Shown: one piece after another, positions 51,161 to 60,978 of the stretch | Layout: every line of letters begins with the position of its first letter | Position numbering within the stretch: the first letter of the stretch is position 1 | NCBI GenBank assembly: GCA_944739405.2 | Contig: OX123199.2 | Location: 1,849,898-1,913,897, forward strand | Origin: Euclidia mi | Taxonomy: Eukaryota > Arthropoda > Insecta > Lepidoptera > Erebidae | DNA: 64,000 nt | Direction of reading: 5' to 3' | Notes under the pieces: generated by a model | Database searches by the model: none | What the model was told of the DNA's origin: nothing | What the model saw: only the letters and a program-made list of their open reading frames with translations | Made by a program: the position numbers and the translations under genes

Positions 51161-52435
51161 TTAATTTCTAAATTGACGCGGTGAAGTCGCTCTGTTGACC
51201 TTGTCAAAGCTGCTGGTGGCGTCGTCGCGTGGCAGTTGCAGTTCCATTGCATTCGTATCCTGGTTCGGGTTGGGTGATCTGGTGGTAACATGTAGTACAG
51301 TGCTGGCGCGTTTTCTTAATTTGAGAACGGTACATATAACAGCTACAATGATAACCGAAACTATCAAACCGTACACAACATAGCGATGTGTGTCGTGAGA
51401 TAATGCCACCTCATTCAATGTTTCCTGGTGCTTCTTCACCTGCTCAATATTGGTTTTCAATGTTTTCAGCATCGTGTCATGATTTTCTGCTTCAAAACTA
51501 TAATTATTGCTTGAGATGAGGTGATTAACGGTTGATTCTCGAAAATAGAACTCGTCTTCAGTTACGTTTATCTCACTGTGAAACTTGTTATGTGATTGCA
51601 CCATGATGTTCTCGCTCTTCAACATGCATCCCGGACTCAATTCAATAATTCCATTCGCACTTAATACTCTCGAGTATGTGCCAGATGTGCAAAAGACGCG
51701 AATGGAGCATTGGTTACAGCAGGAGTATAGCCACGTGCCATCCTTGTGTAACGGGATCCACTTGTCGCTGCAACTTGATACAGTGGTGCCGCACGCTGAT
51801 AAGTTCTTATTGTTTATAATTTGTGCCTCGCATATCGCAGTAGTTTGTTGAATATCATATACAGGTAGATCAAGTGCACACATTAACACGTGATTTTTAA
51901 GATGTATACACGTACTGAGGTCTAGATGAGACGGCAACATCATCATGTTGTTCTTCAAATCAATTGCCAGATATTCTGATGAAGGCACAATGCGTCTCTC
52001 TTTCTGTCCTTGTAAGAAAGGAATAGGTATAATTCGGCTTAATTCATACTGCTCACGATTCACTAGCGGCAACTTCACTTCAAAAATAAGGAAACCTCCG
52101 GTTAACTTAACGTGTACACGCGACAACTTGTACATTTGACGAATACATTGATAGCTGTTCGTACATGGTAACGATAGTTCGCTGGGCAGCTGGCCAGATA
52201 TGATATTTAACTGTACTTGTAGCTGGTCTGGTTTCAACAAATGGACATCCACACGTCCATCTTTTACATCTGTCACTAAATCGAGAAGTAACTGCTGAGC
52301 TCTTCTTATGTTAGCGATCAATAAACTAGCAGTGAACGCTGATGACATCATATCAAGTGCACTGTCACGTTCCAATTGTATGCGCGCGTTGGTTTCTTGG
52401 AATCGTCTATTTATAAGTAAAAACTGTTTGTTCAT
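51161..52435 (-). CDS. Envelope-like protein, C-terminal ORF
   Basis: 424 residues. A cysteine-rich ectodomain has pairs such as CTNSYQC and SCCNQCS around residues 90-270, then a coiled-coil-like stretch, one strong hydrophobic segment at about 351-373 (YGLIVSVIIVAVICTVL) followed by LRKRAS, and a short cytoplasmic tail. This suits the transmembrane end of an insect retroelement envelope of the baculovirus F-like kind. It lies in the same frame as the preceding ORF, with only a TGA at 52450-52448 between them. The start used here (52435) is simply the first ATG after that stop. Confidence 0.75.
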   Translation of the reverse strand: MNKQFLLINRRFQETNARIQLERDSALDMMSSAFTASLLIANIRRAQQLLLDLVTDVKDGRVDVHLLKPDQLQVQLNIISGQLPSELSLPCTNSYQCIRQMYKLSRVHVKLTGGFLIFEVKLPLVNREQYELSRIIPIPFLQGQKERRIVPSSEYLAIDLKNNMMMLPSHLDLSTCIHLKNHVLMCALDLPVYDIQQTTAICEAQIINNKNLSACGTTVSSCSDKWIPLHKDGTWLYSCCNQCSIRVFCTSGTYSRVLSANGIIELSPGCMLKSENIMVQSHNKFHSEINVTEDEFYFRESTVNHLISSNNYSFEAENHDTMLKTLKTNIEQVKKHQETLNEVALSHDTHRYVVYGLIVSVIIVAVICTVLKLRKRASTVLHVTTRSPNPNQDTNAMELQLPRDDATSSFDKVNRATSPRQFRN

Positions 52436-52447
52436 TATCTCTTCATT

Positions 52448-54397
52448 TCATTTTAAAATATTATATTCGCCTTCGACTATGGATGTTTGTTGTTTATATA
52501 AGTTTAGTAGGTGATTCTCATTACTTTGCACAATATTGATATCTCGGTCGTATTTTTCGGCGAAGTTTTGGTCAAGTGTTCCGAATAAATAATTTGCTGC
52601 ATAGCCAACTCCATTGATCAAACCTCTTTTAGCTCTATATCCGTGTTCTGATCGTAGAACATTATTATAGTGTTGTATTTCCTTGATTTCGTGTTCTAAC
52701 TGCGAGGCAATGGATTTCAAGGCGGTCTCCTGATTAAATTTGTTATTTAGCTGATATACATAGTTTTCAACACCTTGAAGATTTCGCCAGTAGCTTGTCA
52801 TGTTGTAATATACAACCATTCTCCATTCGTCTTGTTTTATTCGCATATCAGCAATTTTATCGAAGTATACAACTTTACTTGCTGACAATGTAGTGACATT
52901 GACCGTGACTTGTTGTAGTGAAGTACATAAGCAGCAAACGAATAGAAACAGTGTGCAAATATAACTATTCAAAGATGTTTTGGCACGTATCTTCCTTTTC
53001 GGTCTTCTATCAGTAATTGGTGGTTTATCCGACGTTGTTCGATCTTCACTTTCTGATTCATTTTCATTGTGTTCGATAGGCAATCGAGATAATTTGATAA
53101 TCGGGCGTTTTATGGTGCCGTTTTTCGTTTTTAACGTCACAACTCGTACGTGTCCATCTTTCCCCGGATGCGTATCGATAACTCTAGCAAGTAGCCATTT
53201 TGATGGCGGCAAATGGTCCTCCTTTATTAACACGATGTCATTAATTTCCAAGTTTTTTGTTGGGAAATGCCACTTGCTACGGGTTTGAAGTGTTTGCAAG
53301 TATTCGGATGACCATCGCTTCCAAAAATCTTTGTGCATTTTTTCTACCAGTTGCCATCTTGTTTTTATATTTCGAATATCTTCGTCAGGTGATAGAGGAC
53401 TTGAGAGTATCGGTCCTCCCACTAAAAAGTGAGCAGGCGTTAAACAGTCCAAGTCATCGATATCATTTGTTAGCGGGACCAACGGCCTTGAATTCAGACA
53501 GGCTTCAACTTGTGCTATCAGCGTAGAAAACTCTTCAAAGGTGAGTTTTTGTTCTCCAATGACGCGCTTTAGGTGGTATTTCATACTTTTAACCGCAGCT
53601 TCCCACAGTCCTCCGGCCGAAGGCCATACAGGAGCGTTGAAGTTCCATTCAATACCGAGGTTAGCCAATTCACTCACGACCTCTGTGTTTATGTAGGTAT
53701 TAATCGCCTCCTTGTGTTCCTTAATTAGTGTTTTGGCCGCGCCTACGAAGTTTGTACCGTTGTCGGAGTACATATATCTCGGCGTGCCTCTCCGAGCACA
53801 AAATCGCTTAAAGGCACAGAGAAAAGCTGCAGTACTCAAGTCTGACACCAACTCTAAATGAACGGCCTTGGTTGCTAGGCACACAAAGATAGATATGTAG
53901 GCCTTGCTTGTCTTAATCCCTCTGCCTTTGTTGGCCTTGACTTCCACCTGACCCGTAAAATCTACACCGGTATGTGTAAATGGCCGCGATGGAGTAACAC
54001 GTGGTTTGATCAAGTTTCCCATCAACTGTTTGTCTGTAGTAGTTTTGTAACGATGGCATTTGATACATTTCAGGATATGGCCTTTTACTGTCCTTACTCC
54101 TCTGAGTATCCAATATTTGTTTCTTAAATGTGTCAAGGTAAGTCTCATTCCTCCATGCAACGTGGACATATGGGATAACTTTATCAGAAGTTCGGTGAGT
54201 CGATCCTTGTGTGGTAAAATTATCGGATGCTTTTGTGCATTCTTCAAGTCAGATTCTCTAAGCCTCCCACCCACTCTTAGTAGGCCTCGTTTGTCCAAAA
54301 ATGGATTTAGATTTAATAAACGGCTCTTTGAATGTAATCTATAAAATGTGTTTTTGTATATGTGTGATGTCGTCCGCAAAGTGTTTACTTTGCACAT
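52448..54397 (-). CDS. BEL/Pao pol: integrase, then start of the envelope-like protein
   Basis: 649 residues. Zinc-binding HHCC-type segment (HMSTLHGG then CIKCHRYK, about 74-117). Integrase core: Asp about 145 (TGVDFTGQVE), Asp about 211 (YSDNGTNFVGA), Glu about 266 (GGLWEAAVKS). A DUF5641-like C-terminal piece follows at about 375-435. From about 475 the character changes: a hydrophobic signal-like segment (CTLFLFVCCLCTSL), then a possible furin site RAKR followed by GLINGVGYAANYLFG at about 586-604, similar to F-protein cleavage sites. It overlaps gag-pol by 59 nt in another frame (+1), suggesting either a one-base indel in pol or recoding. Ends at TGA 52450-52448. Confidence 0.85.
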   Translation of the reverse strand: MCKVNTLRTTSHIYKNTFYRLHSKSRLLNLNPFLDKRGLLRVGGRLRESDLKNAQKHPIILPHKDRLTELLIKLSHMSTLHGGMRLTLTHLRNKYWILRGVRTVKGHILKCIKCHRYKTTTDKQLMGNLIKPRVTPSRPFTHTGVDFTGQVEVKANKGRGIKTSKAYISIFVCLATKAVHLELVSDLSTAAFLCAFKRFCARRGTPRYMYSDNGTNFVGAAKTLIKEHKEAINTYINTEVVSELANLGIEWNFNAPVWPSAGGLWEAAVKSMKYHLKRVIGEQKLTFEEFSTLIAQVEACLNSRPLVPLTNDIDDLDCLTPAHFLVGGPILSSPLSPDEDIRNIKTRWQLVEKMHKDFWKRWSSEYLQTLQTRSKWHFPTKNLEINDIVLIKEDHLPPSKWLLARVIDTHPGKDGHVRVVTLKTKNGTIKRPIIKLSRLPIEHNENESESEDRTTSDKPPITDRRPKRKIRAKTSLNSYICTLFLFVCCLCTSLQQVTVNVTTLSASKVVYFDKIADMRIKQDEWRMVVYYNMTSYWRNLQGVENYVYQLNNKFNQETALKSIASQLEHEIKEIQHYNNVLRSEHGYRAKRGLINGVGYAANYLFGTLDQNFAEKYDRDINIVQSNENHLLNLYKQQTSIVEGEYNILK

Positions 54398-57300
54398 GTT
54401 TTATAACTGCATTATACGTGTTCTCAAGTTCCACTGTTGTCAAGTGCGGCGGGCGCGCTTCGCCTTTAGTTTTCTTGATACGTAAAATCCAGCTTATAAT
54501 TCTTATGACACGCGTTATAGAGTCGTATTTGCTTAAAAGTTCTTCGATAATTTGTGACGATGTTTGATATGCACAGACTTGTTTCTTGACCTTGTGTTCT
54601 AATAATGGAGATTCGTATTCAATTGGATGATCGGGAATGTTCTGTTCTATAAGCCATTTTGGGGCATTCCACCAAAGGTCATTTTTGACAAGTTGCGACG
54701 GGAATAAGCCTCGACTGGCGCAGTCCGCCGGATTTTCGTCTGATTTTACGTGTTTCCAACACGACGGAGGCATGGTGTTCGTAATTTTTGTTACTCTATT
54801 TGCCACAAATGTTTTCCATCTGGATATATCGCCGTGTAGCCAACCCAAAACTACCATAGAGTCAGTCCACCCATGAACTGTTGTTAGTGTATGTGTTTTT
54901 AATGAATCTGTGACCTTTTTCATAAGTCTTGATAGTAGGTATGCGCCGCAAAGTTCTAGTCTTGGCAGTGTCATCATTTTCTTAATCGGCGCGAGTTTTG
55001 TTTTAGCCGCTACTACACGCGTCATGTACTCGCCATTTGATTTGATGCTTCGGCAATATATTACACAAGCATACGCCTTCTCCGACGCATCGCAGAAACC
55101 GTGAAGCTGAATTGACTTTTCAGTATCTCCCAACCATCGAGGCAAAGAAATTTGATGTATATATTTTATGTCTTCCCTAAACATTTCCCATTGTTTTTGT
55201 ACATCTTGCGTCACAGGATCGTCCCAGCCAATATTAGTGGTCCAGACTTGTTGGAAAATTATTTTAGCCTTTATTGTTGCAGGTGACAGCCATCCTAACG
55301 GATCGTATAATTTGGATATTTCTGAGAGCAGTGATCTTTTTGTTATTAGACTGCTATTAGTTTTTAAGTCCACTTGATGGTGAAAGGTGAATTGATCCGT
55401 ACATGGATTCCACATTATACCCAAGGTCTTGTTTGTTTCAGCGTGCCTAAAATCGATCATAGTTTGGCTTATTTGATCGCGTGAGAGATCTTCTAATATG
55501 CGTAAATCGTTGCTCGCCCACTTGCGGATATTAAAACCTCCTCGTTTTAGAAGGTCAATTAATTGTTGTTGTGTAGTTTTTGCCATTTGCCTGTCGTTGT
55601 TTCCGCCCAAAATATCATCAACATATATTTGGCTTCCTAATATTTCGGCTGCCAGAGGATATTGTGCACCGTCATCCGCGATTAGCTGTTTTATTGTACG
55701 CATCGCCAAAAAGGGTGCGGCCTTGGTACCGTATGTAACGGTACAAAGCTGATATTCTTTGATTGGATCTTCTCGGGAATGTCTCCACAAGATTTTTTGG
55801 AGATGTTGATCTTGTTCTTGTATTTCAATCTGTCTATAAAATTTTTCTACGTCTGCAGAATAAACATATTGAAATCCTCTCCAGCGTAAAATCAATGCTT
55901 GCAAATCCTTTTGGAGGTTTGGTCCACATTCCATCAATTCGTTCAAACTGTGTCCCGAGCTGGTTTTGCATGAGGCATTGAAAACCACTCTGAGTTTTGT
56001 TGTGGTCGAATCCAATTTGATGACACCGTGATGCGGTAGATAACAACTTGGTTCAACAGGAATCGAACTTTGTTTCATGTGATTGAGGCGTAAATATTCG
56101 TCCATAAACATATTGTAACTTTCTGCCATAGTCTTGTTTTTAGACAGTCTGGTCTCCAATTGTTTGAACTGTGCCATAGCCTGGGACCTTGAAGATCCTA
56201 ATTGTTTTTCGAAACCCTGTTTCATGGGTATTCGGACCGAATATCTTCCATCAGCTTTTCTTAATGTTGTTGTAGTATACAGGTTTTCGCAATATTCTTC
56301 TGCTGACGTCAATGTAGTAGTATCGTCAGTTATCTCTTCAGTTTCCCAGTAATTTGAAATGTCTTCGAGGTTGTTAATTACTGCGTGGCACTGAAACGTT
56401 TTTGTATTTCCCAAGAGAACCCAGCCCATCTTTGTCTGTTGAGCTATGGGTGCATGTAAGGGTCCTCTCAGAATGCCCCCCATAATTATTTCAGCATAGA
56501 CTCCTGCATCTAGTAAGATGTCTACTGGCCTTGAAATGTTGTAATTAGGGTCAGCAAGGTTTATATTCTCTACGTGTGGCCAGTGCAGCTTTTCAAACGA
56601 ATGGTTTGGCAGGTTGTTCAAAAGTTTTGTCATCACAAGTGCTTCCGTAGTAAAATTGTAGTTGCCATAAATCGATTCACAATTAAGTTGCACTCTTCCA
56701 TGACTCTTGTTATTTGAGATACCAACACCAGAGACGATCGCATCTTGTTTACGTCTGTGAAGTCCTAACCGCTGTGCAGCGGATTCTGTGATTAGGTTAA
56801 TTTGGGATCCTTGATCAAGTAGAGCCCTAAATTTTATTAACATGCCATCCATTGCCATAACATTTAATTCCACAGTAGCAAGAAGTACTTCCTTGAATTC
56901 CCCGGACACGTGATTTGCCTTGTGCTGGGAACTTATCGGCTTGCCTTTAGGTGTCGAGTTATTAGCAGGCATCGTGTTATGTGGCTTTTGTTGTAAAACG
57001 TCGTGTAGTGTCGTATGATGCTTGCTGTTGCACACCTTACATGTTTTCGCGGAATTGCACTGCTTGTCGTTATGGCAATATAAGCAATTCTCACAAACTT
57101 TCAATTGTGAGATTGTATTTATTTTCGCTTCTGGTGCCATATTTTGAAACACTTTGCAATAAATTAAAATATGGTCCGATTTACATAGTGGGCATTTTCT
57201 TTCAGAACTGGCATGATATGTTTTCGGACTGAATTGTTTGTTGAACCGTTTTGGCAGGAATTTCGAAGAAAATTCTTTTGAATCGGCGCTCTCTTTGACT

Positions 57301-58514
57301 TCTGTTCTCATGTTAGCCATCTTGCCCTTTCTGTTGACTGGTTCTAGTGCCGTAAATTTTGACTCCAAAAATGCAATAATTTCATCAAAAGACGGCAAGT
57401 CTCTCGGAGCTTTTCTTGATTCCATATACGAGCTGTATGTTTCCGGATCCATTTTTTCGGTAAGAATGTGCACCAAAATCGGATCCCACGTAGTGGTATC
57501 AATGCCAAGATTATGTATGGCGTGAATAGTCTCCAAGGTCGTATCGTGAAGACGTTTCAATTCATGTGCAGCAAATTTGTGCACTATTGGCTGATTTAGA
57601 AATATCTGGATTTGCTTGGTAAATAATAACTGTATATTGTTGTACCGGCGGGTAAGTATATCCCAACAGGTATCATAGTTTTCAGATGAAATATTAAGGT
57701 GCTGCACTAGCCGTTCTGCCTCGCCTTTAAGTTTGCCCTTGAGGTGCTGCATTTTTTGGGTCTTACTTATCAAAGGATTGTTATGTATAGCTTCTGAATA
57801 CAGGTCCATGAAAGTTGGCCACTGCGTGTAGTTGCCGCTAAACACAGGAATTTCGACTTTTGGCATTGTTTGTTGCTGGTGAGATGCGTGATTCAGTTTT
57901 TGATTAAGTTGCCTTTTTGTAGCTTCGTAAGCACGTTCGTACTCCGCGTATTCTTGTTCATAATCCACTTCAGTTCCAATCAATAGATTATCTATTTTCC
58001 AGTGCAACTCATCAACAGTTTTCCAGCGTGCCTGGATCATGTCAAGCTTGTCTTGTAACTCCCACTTTTCAGAGATACGCTCAAGGTCTATACCTTTTAA
58101 GACTCTTGAGAAGGCTCGAAAATTTGTTCTTTGCTGGCTTATCAGCTTGTCAGTCTTCGACATCATACCTTTCTCTTCCGTATTAGGGTTATGTTGTTCT
58201 TCACTTTGACTACTTGTTCCTGGTTGCACCTTGGCTCCGGAATGTATGATATCCATCAATGCCGCATACGTGGTTGTGTAAAGTTCTTTTACAGAAAGGT
58301 AAGCACCAGACTGGAAATAGTCATGTTTCTTGTCAATTTTTGAAGTAAGTTGGGAATGATTGTCCTCGAACTCATCCCATAATGCTTCAAGCGATACCAG
58401 CCGCTTTTTAGCGTAATCAGTTGTTTTTCGAACGGCTGGGTCCTTTTTTATGTTGGTGGAAATTTTCTGTACAGCTTCAGCGATGATCTGTTGACGTTGT
58501 AGCAATCCTTCCAT
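54339..58514 (-). CDS. BEL/Pao Gag-Pol: Gag, protease, reverse transcriptase, RNase H
   Basis: 1391 residues, uninterrupted. Gag with the DUF1759-type box FSGNYTQWPTFMDLYS (about 222-237). Cysteine-rich zinc region at about 441-500 (CPLCKSDHILIYC, CENCLYCHNDKQC, CKVCNSKHH). Aspartic protease LLDQGSQINLI at about 566-576. RT: TKLRVVFNASCKTSS, YSADVEKFYRQI, and the catalytic YVDDILGG at about 962-965. Pao-type segment SKLYDPLGWLSPATI and an RNase H-like LHGFCDASEKAYACV near 1137. It ends at ADDITHIQKHIL, where the reading shifts to the next ORF. The start at 58514 is the first ATG on the minus strand after the primer-binding site and leader. Confidence 0.92.
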   Translation of the reverse strand: MEGLLQRQQIIAEAVQKISTNIKKDPAVRKTTDYAKKRLVSLEALWDEFEDNHSQLTSKIDKKHDYFQSGAYLSVKELYTTTYAALMDIIHSGAKVQPGTSSQSEEQHNPNTEEKGMMSKTDKLISQQRTNFRAFSRVLKGIDLERISEKWELQDKLDMIQARWKTVDELHWKIDNLLIGTEVDYEQEYAEYERAYEATKRQLNQKLNHASHQQQTMPKVEIPVFSGNYTQWPTFMDLYSEAIHNNPLISKTQKMQHLKGKLKGEAERLVQHLNISSENYDTCWDILTRRYNNIQLLFTKQIQIFLNQPIVHKFAAHELKRLHDTTLETIHAIHNLGIDTTTWDPILVHILTEKMDPETYSSYMESRKAPRDLPSFDEIIAFLESKFTALEPVNRKGKMANMRTEVKESADSKEFSSKFLPKRFNKQFSPKTYHASSERKCPLCKSDHILIYCKVFQNMAPEAKINTISQLKVCENCLYCHNDKQCNSAKTCKVCNSKHHTTLHDVLQQKPHNTMPANNSTPKGKPISSQHKANHVSGEFKEVLLATVELNVMAMDGMLIKFRALLDQGSQINLITESAAQRLGLHRRKQDAIVSGVGISNNKSHGRVQLNCESIYGNYNFTTEALVMTKLLNNLPNHSFEKLHWPHVENINLADPNYNISRPVDILLDAGVYAEIIMGGILRGPLHAPIAQQTKMGWVLLGNTKTFQCHAVINNLEDISNYWETEEITDDTTTLTSAEEYCENLYTTTTLRKADGRYSVRIPMKQGFEKQLGSSRSQAMAQFKQLETRLSKNKTMAESYNMFMDEYLRLNHMKQSSIPVEPSCYLPHHGVIKLDSTTTKLRVVFNASCKTSSGHSLNELMECGPNLQKDLQALILRWRGFQYVYSADVEKFYRQIEIQEQDQHLQKILWRHSREDPIKEYQLCTVTYGTKAAPFLAMRTIKQLIADDGAQYPLAAEILGSQIYVDDILGGNNDRQMAKTTQQQLIDLLKRGGFNIRKWASNDLRILEDLSRDQISQTMIDFRHAETNKTLGIMWNPCTDQFTFHHQVDLKTNSSLITKRSLLSEISKLYDPLGWLSPATIKAKIIFQQVWTTNIGWDDPVTQDVQKQWEMFREDIKYIHQISLPRWLGDTEKSIQLHGFCDASEKAYACVIYCRSIKSNGEYMTRVVAAKTKLAPIKKMMTLPRLELCGAYLLSRLMKKVTDSLKTHTLTTVHGWTDSMVVLGWLHGDISRWKTFVANRVTKITNTMPPSCWKHVKSDENPADCASRGLFPSQLVKNDLWWNAPKWLIEQNIPDHPIEYESPLLEHKVKKQVCAYQTSSQIIEELLSKYDSITRVIRIISWILRIKKTKGEARPPHLTTVELENTYNAVIKHVQSKHFADDITHIQKHIL

Positions 58515-58734
58515 TGTGGTGATGTATTAGGAATTCCAATTGCTTGTACCATTCACTGTCACTGTCCAAATGTGTGTTGTAGAGGATTGTAAATCCAATG
58601 GTCGCTGTTAGATCCGCGTGAGGAAAGATCCTCCACAATATGTGCGCCCTCTCAACCTAGCTGGTGAGACCCGTTGGGGAGGCCAGCCAAGCCGATTCGC
58701 TATTGGTGAAGGATAAATCGCTCACACTTCTCTT

Positions 58735-58752
58735 AGTACTCGAGAAGGACCA
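58735..58752 (-). promoter_or_regulatory. Candidate primer-binding site of the BEL/Pao element
   Basis: On the minus strand, seven bases after the 5' LTR, the sequence reads TGGTCCTTCTCGAG. TGG matches the CCA end of a tRNA. The first nine bases agree with the 3' end of an insect tRNA-Tyr, then diverge. The tRNA identity is tentative. Confidence 0.5.
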
Positions 58753-58759
58753 AAAAAGA

Positions 58760-58945
58760 TGTAGGGTTCTGTAGCTGATGTGTGTGTGTGTATCGGGAAT
58801 TCTAATGTGTAATGTGGAAGAAAACACCGACACGTCTGTCTACACTGAACAGCTTTATTGTACTAACTTGTTACATTAAATGCATTAATATAATATGGTA
58901 TAAAATGTATCGGCGTCAGCATAAATGATCGAGCGTGCTCGTACA
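58760..58945 (-). repeat. 5' LTR of the BEL/Pao element
   Basis: Base-for-base copy of 50903-51088 as far as I could read. It drives transcription on the minus strand. A clear TATA box was not identified. Confidence 0.95.
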
Positions 58946-59370
58946 CTTACGTCTGGAGTATCGCTCTATACGGCTGTGAAACTTGGACCATGACGCAAAG
59001 GGATAGAGGAAGATTGGATGCGTTTGAGATGTGGTGCTGAAGGAGGATGAAGAGAATAAGCGGGATTGGAAAGATTACAAACGAAGAGGTTCTGCGAATT
59101 GTTAACGAAGAGCGGTTGTTAAAGCTAATAGAAAATCGGAGAGTGAAGATGATTGGCCACTTAATACGACACGACAACTTCTTCAAAATAATACTGGAAG
59201 GCAAAATAGAAGGGAGAAGAGGAAGAGGACGGCCTCGACGTACCTATGTGACACAGCTGAAGGAAAAAGTTGCAGTCGGGTCGTATCAAGAGGTCAAAGA
59301 AAAGGCAAAACACCAAAGCCAATGGCAATTGCTCCACCGACAAGAGCTACCTAGCTCTTAAATAGAAGAA
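58946..59370 (+). pseudogene. C-terminus of a LINE, target of the BEL/Pao insertion
   Basis: 58952 onward reads VWSIALYGCETWTM and RDRGRLDAFEMWC, one stop, then RMKRISGIGKITNEEV, LIENRRVKMIGHLIRH and GKIEGRRGRGRPRRTY. This is the thumb and C-terminal domain typical of RTE/Jockey-type LINE proteins (the IxGHLxRH region and GRRGRGRPRR). The remainder of the LINE is not found left of the provirus at 50,9 kb, so the copy was already truncated. Ends with a stop at about 59361. Confidence 0.7.
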
Positions 59371-59499
59371 GAGAGAATTAAAAATTAAAGTTCGTCCTTG
59401 TGATTCACGTGTACTAAACTGTACCCTTCTGCTCATAAAAGGGAAGTTTAATGGAGAATTCGTGCGTAAGATGTCGAACACTGCAGTGATATGTTGACG

Positions 59500-59850
59500 A
59501 ATAGCGCCGTGGTAAATCGATCAATGCCGCGGTGACAGACAGCTGTTACACACCACTGTGGTAAGCCGATCGACACCACGGTAACAAGCAGATACACAAC
59601 GCGGTGGTAAGTCGACAGACAGTCGAAGTACAAGCCGATGGACGCCGCGGTGGCGAGCAGATAAGCGCCGTGGGGGTAAGTCGACGAACATCGCTGTGCT
59701 AAGTCGATCGACACCGCAATAACAAGCAGATACACATTGCGGTGGTAAGTTAACGCCAGTGCAGGGAGCAGTTGACGACCACCACCGTGGCAAGACGATG
59801 GATGCGGTGATCTTAATTACCATGGTGGATCGGCGAGTCTGCAGCATACA
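59500..59850. repeat. Degenerate 68-bp tandem repeat
   Basis: About five units spaced 68 bp apart. gccgatcgacaccacggt at 59566, gccgatggacgccgcggt at 59634 and gtcgatcgacaccgcaat at 59702 are corresponding points. Each unit holds a caagcagata or cgagcagata motif and a cggtggtaagtcgac-like end. Outer units are more diverged. Long frames on the minus strand reflect the periodicity only. Neighbouring 59371-59499 has nothing recognisable. Confidence 0.75.
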
Positions 59851-59859
59851 TAGTCGACG

Positions 59860-60645
59860 GCATTCATATCCAGGAGGTCACTGTGGAATGTTGGAAATTA
59901 ACTGAGTACTAATATAATACTGAAAGCAGCTTTTCGAAAGAGCGAACCCACGAGCTCTTTTTGTCCTGAGCTCTGTTCTTCTTACTTTTAAGTCAAGCAA
60001 TATTTATTATTATCTTAGCATTCGTTGGTAGGTAGCAGTAAACACAAAATAAAATAATACTCTATAGGTATCAAGAACTTTTTTATTCACAATCTTTTCA
60101 ATGTATTCTTGGGAGTTTTATTTGATTTTCTATGGAAATTTGGTCTGTGTCTTTGTAACTCCCACCATCGTTCTCAGAGAAAAAAGAATAAATCGTTCTC
60201 ACAACTTGTAAGCATGTTATTAACGCTTCAAAAGGCTGCAAGCGATACACAATAGATGTTTACCTTTATGACGCCTATAAGTGTTAACTGTGTCAAACTG
60301 CTAAGTAAATTTGCGAATGGGAAAATTTCGCGAACCATACAATTTAATATCTGGAAAAATTTCGCATTCTAACAAAACAATTCAATCTTTATTTTTTCTT
60401 TTCAGCCAGAAGTTAGTTGTAAATCTTAACGACACACTAAATATTTCTTGATAAGCAGTTTGATACACACGAAGGCATTTTAGGCAGTGTCCAGAATACG
60501 TCACAAGAAGACCGCTCACAAGCTGCGCCTTTGCTGCGCTCATGATATTCAAGTTCGCGAGGCGCACTTAGACTCGTTTCATGTCAGGCGTGTATGTGCC
60601 CGCTTGCAGATCAGGCACACATCCTTGCTACCCGCAAGCTACCAT
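59860..60645. other. AT-rich stretch without recognisable gene
   Basis: Nothing supportable seen. Confidence 0.5.
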
Positions 60646-60646
60646 A

Positions 60647-60846
60647 TCATACATGGTTTGGTAACGCACGGCGACGTACGGACGGTGTCAAATATCTTCA
60701 TGATAGCCCGAACCAAAGGCTTAACGTGCTCTCCAAGGCACGCGGGATAATTAACAATTCAAAATGCACATAGCTTCGAAAAGTCGGTATGTATCTCTGC
60801 ATGACGGTCTGTTGAAATCTCCACTAGACCATCGTGCTGCCTTGTA
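60647..60846 (-). repeat. SINE family D, minus-strand copy with B-box loss
   Basis: On minus: head caaggcagcacgatggtc at 60846, then the ttgaattgttaattatcc block and cttggagagcacgttaag. The B-box region present at 28629-28642 is deleted here, so this copy should be transcriptionally weak. Confidence 0.7.
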
Positions 60847-60931
60847 AAAAGGATATACATAAAGAAATGTTTACATAAGTATTAGTAGTTAATGTACATA
60901 CATAAGTTTGTAGTAAAATATGATTTGAAAA

Positions 60932-60978
60932 CTATTCAGAATAATATTTAGCCGACAGCTAAATATCATTCTGAATAG
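60932..60978. repeat. Near-perfect 47-bp palindrome
   Basis: 21-nt arms (60932-60952, 60958-60978) with one mismatch and the 5-nt loop cgaca. A shorter 11-bp arm pair with a 9-nt loop lies at 61125-61155. Confidence 0.9.

Larger units (their letters stand above)
50903..58945 (-). mobile_element. BEL/Pao LTR retrotransposon with envelope-like gene, nearly intact
   Basis: Two 186-bp LTRs in direct orientation (50903-51088 and 58760-58945) look identical on reading, begin TGT and end ACA on minus, and are flanked by the 5-bp duplication cttac (50898-50902 and 58946-58950). Internal region of about 7.7 kb: gag-pol (58514-54339), pol continued (54397-52448) and env-like (to 51161). Identical LTRs imply very recent integration. 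BEL/Pao elements (Semotivirus type) normally lack env, though some clades carry one. Two lesions are visible and are described under the CDS entries. Confidence 0.95.

Noticed and set aside
54345..54362. Canonical -1 slippery heptamer at the gag-pol/integrase overlap
   Set aside because: The overlap needs a +1 shift, and the A-run (caaaaac) does not form the X XXY YYZ pattern in the gag-pol frame.
51195..58343. Many plus-strand frames of 60-104 codons
   Set aside because: They are shadows of the minus-strand BEL/Pao coding sequence.
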